Position numbers and translations under genes: made by a program. This document shows, piece by piece, positions 47,745 through 58,100 of a stretch of DNA of 64,000 nt. The number at the start of each line of letters is the position of its first letter. Within the stretch, counting starts at the first letter, position 1. This DNA comes from Anisus vortex (lineage: Eukaryota; Mollusca; Gastropoda; Planorbidae): the NCBI GenBank assembly GCA_949126835.1, contig OX421495.1, forward strand, positions 32,607,320-32,671,319, written 5' to 3'. A model generated the notes under the pieces. It did no database searches. It was not told where the DNA came from and worked only from the letters and a program-made list of their open reading frames with translations.

Positions 47745-50700
47745 ATTAATGAAACGTAATTATATTAATGAAACGTAATTATATTAATAAAACGTAATTA
47801 TATTAATAAAACGTAATTATATTAATGAAACGTAATTATATTAATAAAACTTAATTATATTAATGAAACGTAATTATATTAATGAAACGTAATTATATTA
47901 ATGAAACGTAATTATATTAATGAAACGTAATTATATTAATAAAACGTAATTATATTAATGAAACGTAATTATATTAAAAAACTTAATTATATTAATGAAA
48001 CGTAATTATATTAATGAAACGTAATTATATTAATGCAACGTAATTATATTAATGAAACGTAATTATATTAATGAAACGTAATTATATTAATGAAACGTAA
48101 TTATATTAATGCAACGTAATTATATTAATGAAACGTAATTATATTAATGAAACGTAATTATATTAATGAAACGTAATTATATTAATGAAACGTAATTATA
48201 TTAATGAAACGTAATTATATTAATGAAACGTAATTATATTAATGAAACGTAATTATATTATTGAAACCTAATTATATTAATGAAACGTAATTATATTAAT
48301 GAAACGTAATTATATTAATGAAACGTAATTATATTAATGAAACGTAATTATATTAATGAAACGTAATTATATTATGAAACGTAATTATATTAATGAAACG
48401 TAATTATATTAATGAAACTTAATTATATTAATGAAACGTAAATATATTTATAAAACGTAATTATATTCATGAAACGTAATTATATTATGAAACGTAATTA
48501 TATTAATAAAACGTAATTATATTAATGAAACGTAATTATATTAATGAAACTTAATTATATTAATGAAACGTAATTATATTAATGAAACGTAATTATATTA
48601 ATGAAACCTAATTATGTTAATGAAACGTAATTATGTTAATGAAACGTAATTATATTTATGAAACGTAATTATATTAATGAAACGTAATAATATTAATGAA
48701 ACGTAATTATATTAATGAAACGTAATTATATTAATGAAACGTAATTATATTAATTAAAAGTAAATATATTAATGAAACGTAATTATGTTAATGAAACGTA
48801 ATTATATTAATGAAACGTAATTATATTAATGAAACGTAATTATATTAATGAAACGTAATTATATTAATGAAACGTAATTATATTAATGAATCGTAATTAT
48901 ATTAATGAAACGTAATTATATTAATGAAACGTAATTATATTAATGAAACGTAATTATATTAATGAAACGTAATTATATTAATGAAACGTAATTATATTAA
49001 TGAAACGTAATTATATTAATGAAACGTAATTATATTAATGAAACGTAATTATATTAATGAAACGTAATTATATTAATAAAAAGTAATTATATTAATGAAA
49101 CTTAATTATATTAATGAAACGTAATTATATTAATGAAACGTAATTATATTAATGAAACCTAATTATATTAATGAAACGTAATTATATTATGAAACGTAAT
49201 TATATTAATGAAACGTAATTATATTAATAAAAAGTAATGATATTAATGAAACTTAATTATATTAATGAAACGTAATTATATTAATGAAACGTAATTATAT
49301 TATTGAAACCTAATTATATTAATGAAACGTAATTATGTTAATGAAACGTAATTATATTTATGAAACGTAATTATATTAATGAAACGTAATAATATTAATG
49401 AAACGTAATTATATTAATGAAACGTAATTATATTAATGAAACGTAATTATATTAATGAAAAGTAAATATATTAATGAAACGTTATTATGTTAATGAAACG
49501 TAATTATATTAATGAAACGTAATTATATTAATGAAACGTAATTATATTAATGAAACGTAATTATATTAATGAAACGTAATAATATGAATAAAAAGTAATT
49601 ATATTAATGAAACGTAATTATATTAATGAAACGTAATTATATTAATGAAACGTAATTATATTAATGAAACGTAATTATATTAATGAAACGTAATTATATG
49701 AATGAAACGTAATTATATGAATGAAACGTAATTATATGAATGAAACGTAATTATATTAATGAAACGTAATTATATGAATGAAACGTAATTATATTAATGA
49801 AACGTAATTATATTAATGATACGTAATTATAATAATGAAACGTAATTATATTAATGAAACGTAATTATATGAATGAAACGTAATTATATGAATGAAACGT
49901 AATTATATTAATGAAACATAATTATATGAATGAAACGTAATTATATTAATGAAACGTAATTATATTAATGAAACGTAATTATATTAATGAAACGTAATTA
50001 TATTAATGAAACGTAATTATATTAATGAAACGTAATTATATGAATGAAACGTAATTATATTAAGGAAACGTAATTATATGAATGAAACGTAATTATATGA
50101 ATGAAACGTAATTATATTAATGAAACGTAATTATATGAATGAAACGTAATTATATTAAGGAAACGTAATTATATGAATGAAACGTAATTATATGAATGAA
50201 ACGTAATTATATTAATGAAACGTAATTATATGAATGAAACGTAATTATATGAATGAAACGTATTTATATGAATGAAACGTAATTATATGAATGAAACGTA
50301 ATTATATTAATGAAACGTAATTATATTAATGAAACGTAATTATATTAATGAAACGTAATTATATTAATGAAACGTAATTATATTAATGAAACGTAATTAT
50401 ATGAATGAAACGTAATTATATGAATGAAACGTAATTATATTAATGAAACGTAATTATATGAATGAAACGTAATTATATTAATGAAACGTAATTATATGAA
50501 TGAAACGTAATTATATGAATGAAACGTAATTATATTAATGAAACGTAATTATATTAATGAAACGTAATTATATGAATGAAACGTAATTATATTAATGAAA
50601 CGTAATTATATTAATGAAACGTAATTATATTAATGAAACGTAATTATATTAATGAAACGTAATTATATTAATGAAACGTAATTATATTAATGAAACGTAA

Positions 50701-51538
50701 TTATATTAATGAAACGTAATTATATTAATGAAACGTAATTATATTAATGAAACGTAATTATATTAATGAAACGTAATTATATGAATGAAACGTAATTATA
50801 TTAATGAAACGTAATTATATTAATGAAACGTAATTATATGAATGAAACGTAATTATATTAATGAAACGTAATTATATTAATGAAACGTAATTATATTAAT
50901 GAAACGTAATTATATTAATGAAACGTAATTATATGAATGAAACGTAATTATATGAATGAAACGTAATTATATTAATGAAACGTAATTATATTAATGAAAC
51001 GTAATTATATTAATGAAACGTAATTATATTAATGAAACGTAATTATATTAATGAAACGTAATTATATTAATGAAACGTAATTATATAAATGAAACGTAAT
51101 TATATTAATGAAACGTAATTATATGAATGAAACGTAATTATATTAATGAAACGTAATTATATTAATGAAACGTAATTATATTAATGAAACGTAATTATAT
51201 TAATGAAACGTAACTATATTAATGAAACGTAATTATATTAATGAAACGTAATTATATTAATGAAACGTAATTATATTAATGAAACGTAATTATATTAATG
51301 AAACGTAATTATATTAATGAAACGTAATTATATTAATGAAACGTAATTATATTAATGAAACGTAATTATATTAATGAAACGTAATTATATTAATGAATTG
51401 TAATTATATTAATGAAACGTAATTATATTAATGAAACGTAATTATATTAATGAAACGTAATTATATTAATGAAACGTAATTATATGAATGAAACGTAATT
51501 ATATTAATGAATCGTTATTATATGAATGAAACGTAATT
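47745..51538. repeat. 19-bp minisatellite, about 200 copies
   Basis: The unit is ATTAATGAAACGTAATTAT. The left half contains unit losses, AAAACG and CTTAAT variants, and a higher-order block of about 702 bp (AACGTAATAA at 48681 and 49383, with shared neighbours). From about 49690 to 51130 a GAATGAAACG variant is interspersed. No coding frame survives. Confidence 0.96.
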
Positions 51539-51559
51539 GTGGAAACCCCAGGTAAAATG

Positions 51560-51790
51560 ACGGATAGGTCCTCCTAAGACCATCTGGAGATGATCTTGTG
51601 ACGAACAAATAAAAGGCTGCCAGAATCGAGTGACCTGGGAAACTGTTGTCGATGCCCAGATGTTCCACGAGGAACCAAAGGAATACAACAGGTATGGCTT
51701 ATCATCGACTGTTCAGAGTTCAGAGCCGATGTAATTATTGTTACAGACTTTCTTAAGACTGTAGCATCATATTTTGTTAACGCCAAATGT
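51560..51790 (+). pseudogene. Possible LINE carboxy-terminal fragment (weak)
   Basis: One plus frame reads LPESSDLGNCCRCPDVPRG then ADVIIVTDFLKTVAS, with Cys residues and a closing hydrophobic stretch as at the end of some Jockey-type proteins. The similarity is weak. The 49-bp array starts in its last codons. Confidence 0.25.
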
Positions 51791-51934
51791 TACAGACTTT
51801 CTTAAAACTGTAGCATCATATTTTGTTAACGCCAAATGTTACAGACTTTCTTAAGACTGTAGCATCATATTTTGTTAACGCCAAATGTTACAGACTTTCT
51901 TAAGACTGTAGCATCATATTTTGTTAACGCCAAA
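51739..51934. repeat. 49-bp tandem repeat, 4 copies
   Basis: The unit starts TGTTACAGACTTTCTTAAGA and ends GTTAACGCCAAA. Four copies, one with AAAACTG. Confidence 0.96.
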
Positions 51935-52392
51935 TGTTATGATTTATCAAAATTGTTGTGTTTGTTGTTTCACAAGTTATGTGTTTGCTGACAGTGACTC
52001 GACTAAAAATTCACATCTCTGCTGAAACCTTGAGGTCACCGGATATTGTTGAGAACTCGCATTGTGGATTAGATATGAGGAGACGGATATTTCTTTCCGG
52101 CACCGGTTATAACTCCCTGTAGCGTAGTTAAGATGACGTATATTATCATGACAAGAATGATTTATCAGAGGACTATCATCCAACAGTCGCGCACACAAGG
52201 TAATGACATAAAGCTTACGCACAGAACACTTACAGAAACACACACACACACACCAGACACTAACCCACACATGGACTGCCAACAGTTAATGTGAACGATA
52301 ATTACTTTAGTAACAGGGCTAGTACATATTTTAGTACTCCACCTCTAGGTCACAAAGAAGTGGTTCGCCGTTTTACCTACTTACACACTCAC
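51935..52392. other. Spacer, possibly start of an intron
   Basis: A CA-run lies at about 52237-52250. If the exon at 52393 is real, this is its first intron (minus strand). Confidence 0.4.
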
Positions 52393-52560
52393 CTGCGCGT
52401 GAGACACATTCTGTGGAAATTGCGTCATCATTTTATGCCGGCCTAAAGCGAAAGTGAGCGACTCATAAACGTCAAACGCCATGAGCGAAGGGGGGATAAT
52501 TTGTGCCACTCGGTTGATATATACGCCAAGCCGTTCAAGTTGCCGACTGTATTCTGTCAT
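52393..52560 (-). CDS. Candidate first coding exon of an unidentified gene
   Basis: On the minus strand an ATG at 52560 has an A at -3 (ACAATGA context). It opens 56 codons that end exactly at CAG/GTGAGT, a strong splice donor, in phase 0; a stop follows a few codons into the would-be intron. The peptide begins MTEYSRQLERLGVYINRVAQ, continues with IIPPSLMAFDVYESL, and has no repeat or transposon likeness that I see. Base composition is about 48% GC, well above the flanks. I do not recognise the protein. The gene would run left, placing the 19-bp and other arrays in a large first intron. I could not find a second exon. Confidence 0.4.
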
Positions 52561-52967
52561 TGTTGTTGTTTTATTCAAAATATAAACCCACCTTTTACAA
52601 GTGTCTTCATATTACTCCAGGAACTGAGCGTACTATCACCGATTTTCTTGCGTAGAAATTGTACACTAATAAACAGGTTGCGCATAAACTAGAGGTTTTG
52701 ATACGCCGCACCTAGCTCATCTTATAAGACTAAATCAACTAAATTCAAATGGAGTTTTGGTTTGAAAATGATGTCAAAATGATTCGAAATTTTGTACAGA
52801 AATTAATATTTGCATCGCTGATGTAACGGCCGTCGCTAGTGAAAAAAGCAATTATTTTGTTTTTCAAAAGAGGGATGGGTGCTCGATAGCCTGCCCGTGC
52901 AGGGTAGAACTGTGACTGTGCCTTAATGTTCTGATAAAAAAAATACTATAAATTCATTGTCAATAAA
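52561..52967. other. Possible 5' untranslated/promoter region
   Basis: Lies upstream of the candidate exon on minus. No TATA box or other motif can be assigned. Confidence 0.3.
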
Positions 52968-53709
52968 CAGGGCCGGATCATCATAAACAGAGCTCTTCTT
53001 ACTAAATTTGATTCTAGTGCATCTAATATAGGAATAAATTATTTAACCATACATTTATCATTTGAAGAGAGTTCGTAAGGCATCACCAGGTTCAGATCAA
53101 TTTTCGTAATTCCGTTGCCTTTTAATTATTATTATCCTTCCGGCAGTTCTATGTTCAGTATTTGGAAATGTGTTTTGTGCTTGTTGCTCAAGTACATCAA
53201 AATCTTCCATAATTTCACGTAAAATATCCAAAAGTGACCTATATCAATCTGCACAACTACTAAGTAAAATATAATGGCTTTATTTACTCTTGAAAAATGT
53301 CTCAGTATTCGATTCCAGAAATGGAGCATAAACACAAATTCAAATTCTTCCATCTTATTCAAAAGATTGTTGGCACTCAACCTAGTATCACCCTTTATAT
53401 TATTATCTGAATGTAAATAATTGAGTGCATGGGTGATATCATTGTAATTTTCTAAAATAGCTTTTGCAGCTTTTGAGTGTTCCTCCTACCTAGTGTCTAA
53501 TAAATATTTAGGCACTTTAGAATGAGGTTTCAAATATGATTTCAGAACTTTCAGAACTTTTTTTCTCCTTATTTTCGGTCCAGTGTTTTAGTGTTCACAG
53601 TTTTTAGAATAGCGTAATTTTAATTTTGCTAACAATTTGAATGTAGGCCCCTCTTGATCTTTAGGCCCTAGGCTGAAGCCTTGATAGCCTATAGGAAAAT
53701 CCGGCCCTG
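52968..53709 (-). mobile_element. hAT element, internally deleted, with 8-bp target duplication
   Basis: Ends are CAGGGCCGGAT (left) and ATCCGGCCCTG (right), flanked by TCAATAAA (52960-52967) and TCAATAAC (53710-53717), 7 of 8 matching. The 742-bp body keeps a piece of transposase on the minus strand. It is related by its ends to the element starting at 63465 (CAGTGCCAGATTAAGG). Confidence 0.88.
53132..53380 (-). pseudogene. hAT transposase fragment (ZMYM1/DUF4371-like)
   Basis: 82 codons inside the hAT element read LLNKMEEFEFVFMLHFWNRI followed by LRHFSRVNKAI, which matches the conserved 'LLxKMExLExxxMxxFWNxIL' region of hAT transposases of the zinc-finger-MYM type. The rest of the transposase (zinc finger, catalytic Asp/Glu positions, dimerisation end) is missing. 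Non-functional. Confidence 0.7.
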
Positions 53710-53724
53710 TCAATAACTGTGTGG

Positions 53725-53935
53725 CAAAACAGACACTAGCCTGGAATTCACAGGGAAAGAGAAAAGTGGGCAGACCCAAGCAGACTGCAGAAGGTCTGTC
53801 GTAGGTGTAAGTGAGGCAAAATATGTTGGCCTTACATGGTCACAGCGGAATGGAGCCGCCCAAGACCGAGACCGATGGAAAAGTGTAGTCGCGGCCCCGT
53901 GCTTCTATGGGGATATAATATACAGAATTAAGTAA
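53725..53935 (+). pseudogene. LINE ORF2 carboxy-terminal fragment
   Basis: The plus strand reads WNSQGKRKVGRPKQT in one frame and QDRDRWKSVVAAPC in another. These are two neighbouring blocks of the usual LINE end ('GKRKxGRPKxTWRR ... AQDRxRWRxxV'). A frameshift and stops separate them. It sits directly beside the hAT element. Confidence 0.75.
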
Positions 53936-54304
53936 AGTAAGTCATAGTCAGTAACACAAAAACGAAAATACCACATTCATCGAGAACGGGGAAAAATAAC
54001 GTATTTATATTATAGTATACGTTGTTTTATATTGTAAGTGAATTCGATTATTTTGCTTAGGTTTATTATGTTAAATTTCCAAGGGCAAGATTGGCAGTGT
54101 GTGTGTGTGGGGGGGGGGGCTGGCTATTGAAAATAAAAAGGGGGAAGAGCTCGTTTTAATTTTCGCTACCTTTGACCTTTGAACTATACGAACTATTCAC
54201 CTTTCTACGCTTTATTTTAACAATTGAAATAAGTTCATAATTAATTTAAGCCATGTGTCGGACGAATCGTGACCCTTGACCTAAGCGAATAGTTTAATGG
54301 CTAT

Positions 54305-54931
54305 TGTTATGTGTTTAGATTATATTTTGTTTCCCTCCTATGTAATTAACTGCACCACTGCCAGGGCCTTAGTCCTGACCTCTAGTTGAACTCTGCTACT
54401 GTCGCGTCAAGAATTGTTGTTTACTAGAGTGTACCTAGATCATTCTTTCACCCTCTGGAACATGTTAGAAAGAGATGTTGACAGTTTTTGTGAGTTATTC
54501 TTAGCCTACTTTTATTCCAGAAATCTCTAACATGTATAGTATAAATATAGGAGATTCGCGTGATGGAAGGGAAGTTTTTACATCGATGTAGTATTCTTGA
54601 GTCTTGGTTTAAGCATATTGTAAGCGCATCAGTGGCAGAGCTGTATTGTATCTTTTATGTACCTGTACGCATTATTACATTGTTGTTTTATTCTGTTGTA
54701 AGGATATTCGTGAGTTGATTTTTCTTTTCTATTTTTCTTTTGATATTAATTTGACTTAGTAAATAAATTGTTTTAAAATTGGTATCGTCTGAAGGGTTGT
54801 TTTATTAAATAAATTATTTTAATGTTTATTAATTAAGTTAGCTACAAATAATTAATATTGTTTGTTATTTATTACAACCTCATTAACGAGACCACTTAAT
54901 TAAAATTTAATACTACAGGAGGTCTGTAATA
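54305..54931 (+). repeat. 5' LTR (627 bp)
   Basis: Starts TGTTATGTGTTTAG and ends GGTCTGTAATA. It contains a TATA box (54540-54547) and an AATAAA signal at about 54762. Confidence 0.92.
54540..54547 (+). promoter_or_regulatory. LTR TATA box
   Basis: TATAAATA, about 220 bp upstream of the AATAAA signal in the same LTR; the matching site in the 3' LTR is 60590-60597. A plausible pol II promoter for the element. Confidence 0.6.
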
Positions 54932-54935
54932 AAAT

Positions 54936-54955
54936 TGAGGGCTCTTCCTACGGAT
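54936..54955 (+). promoter_or_regulatory. Degenerate primer binding site, proline-tRNA-like
   Basis: TGAGGGCTCTTCC matches the proline site of the sister element (TGGGGGCTCGTCC) at 11 of 13 positions, then diverges. It lies four bases after the LTR. The A in place of G at position three would mispair with the tRNA CCA end. Confidence 0.5.
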
Positions 54956-55106
54956 ATAAATATTATATAATATTTATTCATAGAAAAGAAATTTTAAAAT
55001 TTTCTTTTACTTTTCTTTAGACGATACCAAGTTTTATACATTGTAAGTGCTGACCAAAAAACTTTTCTCTCTTAGTTGATTGTTTAAATTAAGGTTATAC
55101 ATTAAC

Positions 55107-58100
55107 ATGGATTATCAGGCTTTCATTGATAATCCATCTTTGCAAGAACTCGACCAATGCAGCAGAAAGGATCTGTTGGCTATTTCTAAACTTTTAGGAC
55201 TCAAAATCAAATCTAGTGCTGTAAAACAAGTTATTAGAGATAGTATAGTCCTACATTTTGTCAACGAAGAATTTTTGCCAGAAGAGGCGTTATCCACAAT
55301 TAGTAGAGAAGGAAACGAAAACACACCCAATGTTGTAGATTTAGAAATACAGCTAAAAATTAAGCAGTTGGAAATTGAAGCACAAAAAGAAGCACACTTA
55401 GCACAAAAAGAAATAGAACGGATGAGATGTGAGAAAGAAATAGAATTAAAGAAATTAGAGATAAGCTCTAAAACTCCAACAGATCTACCTACCACCAATC
55501 AGAATGTGGACCCAGCTAAATACTTAAAACTTATTCCACGTTTTGTGGGAAATGTGGATAATTATTTTGTTCAATTTGAACTTGTTGCCAAAAATTTTGC
55601 TATTCCTGAAACGCTGTGGTCCTCGCTGTTACAAACTGTTCTGACTGGTAGGGCTGCAGAGGTGTTCTGCTCACTCACTGGGGAACAACAAAGGGACTAC
55701 CAAGTTGCTAAGCAACTAATTTTGAAATCTTTTGAACTTGTCCCTGAGGCATATCGAAAACAGTTCCGTGAACTGCGTAAACTGGATGGCCAGACCCATG
55801 TTGAGTTCTTACGAGAAAAGCAGAGAAGGCTAGATCGCTGGCTGACATCTAAAGAGATTGGTTCTGACTATGCAAAGCTTAAGAACTTGATTCTGATGGA
55901 GGAGTTTAAGAATTGTGTCCGGCTGGACGTCCGAACACATATGGCAGACCGTGGCGAAGATGATGTGTACAAGGCAGCAGTGTTGGCCGACGACTTCGTC
56001 ATCTCCCATCAGTTCGCAAAGTCCAAAGCCGATGTTAGGCCGAAGCAGCCGAAACTGCCCGAAGAAACAAACAGCACTTCCATAAAAAACACTCATGAAA
56101 AGAAGGTGACACAACCAAAAGCCTCATGCACATACTGCAAGAAAGAAGGACATAAAGTGGAAGAATGCTATAAATTGAAAAGGAAAAACGAAAAGGCTTC
56201 TCCGAAACCTACTTTATGTGCCGTGTCCTATACAACAGAACAATTTTTACACACTCAAGCTAATGATACTAAGCCTGCCACACCAAGCTCTACTGACTCT
56301 ACTACATCGTCAACATACTCATCAAAGAGTTATTCTACATCGTCAAGATGTTCCACACTTTCATCAAAGTGTTCTACTACATCGTCAAGATGTCCTCAAT
56401 ACTCGTCAAAGAGTTCTAATACATCGTCAAGATGTCCTCAATACACAACAAAGTGTTCTACTACATCGTCAAGATGTTCTCCACACTCATCCGAGTGTTC
56501 CACTACATCGTCAAGATGTCCTCAATACACGTCAAAGTGTTCTACTACATCGTCAAGATGTTCTCCACACTCATCCGAGTGTTCCACTATATCGTCAAGA
56601 TGTCCTCAATACACGTCAAAGTGTTCCACTACATCATCAAGATGTTCTCACGACTCCAAAGAGAGTTTATCAACTACATCATCAAGATGTTCTCATGACT
56701 CCGAATCGAGTTTATCAACTACATCACCCAGATGTTCACAAGACTACAACACAAGTTTGTCAACTACATCACCAAGATGTTCTCAAGACTCCATCGAGAG
56801 TTCTAACAAAGTCCAGATGCCTACATCAGTCACCCCTGATGTTTTAGAGGAGTTCAAGCCTTTCATTTCGGAAGGATTTATATCACTACCAGATGATCAT
56901 ACCAGTCTGCGACCTGTAACAATTTTGAGAGACACAGGTGCCTCGCAATCGCTACTGCTTGAAGGCATTCTTCCCTTATCAAACGCAACTGCAACGGGGA
57001 AAAGCATACTCTTAAGAGGCGTAGAACTGGGTTGCCTAGATGTACCTCTCCATCTCATTGATCTCAAGTCAGATCTTGTTTCTGGACCTGTGGTTGTAGG
57101 TGTCCGACCAACATTACCATTGGAAGGCATCTCGTTGTTGCTAGGCAATGACTTAGCTGGTGGGAAGGTTATCGCCGAACCCATTGTCACTCATGAACCT
57201 CAACTATCTGCACCTGAAGAAGAAGATGATCCAGAATTATATCCAGCATGTGCGGTAACTAGAGCCATGAGTTCACAAATCTCCAAAGAAAGGAGTACTT
57301 CCAAAAATAAATCAAACATTGAAGTGGACCTTGAGACCACATTCTTCTCCAAACTCGACGAAGATCCGAAATCAATCTCAGAAAAGCCGGTATCAACTCG
57401 AGAACAGTTGATCGAGGAACAGAAAAGGGATCCTGAGTTAGACAAACTCCGAGAAAACGCTTTGTCACCACAAGAAGCTGAAGAAGTACCTATATGTTAC
57501 TACGTCAAAGATGATGTACTTCTAAGAAAGTTTCGACCACCAGACGCATCTGCAGATGAAGACTGGAGAGTTGTCCATCAAATTGTTGTGCCTGAGAAAT
57601 ATCGTGCTGACATTCTGAATATGGCACACGATTCTCCACTGTCGGGTCATCTAGGCGTCAACAAGACGTATCAGAAGATAACAAGTCACTTCTTTTGGCC
57701 TGGATTAAAGAAGCACGTCATTGAATACTGCAGATCGTGTCACCCTTGTCAAATGGTTGGCAAGCCAAATCAAACGATTCCTGTAGCTCCTCTCAAGCCG
57801 ATTCCAGCATTCGAAGAACCTTTCAGTCGAGTCATCATTGACTGCGTTGGACCTCTTCCAAAAACTAAAGCAGGTCATCAATACCTACTAACCATTATGT
57901 GTGCTTCGACAAGATTTCCGGAGGCAGTTCCTTTGAGAAACATTAAAGCTCCTAACGTTGTCAGGGCACTCACAAAATTCTTCACTCTATTTGGTCTACC
58001 TAAGTCCATACAGTCGGATCAAGGATCTAATTTCAAAGCCACTCTTTTCAAACAAGTAATGGACCAATTGGGCATTAAACACTGCATGTCAAGTGCATAT

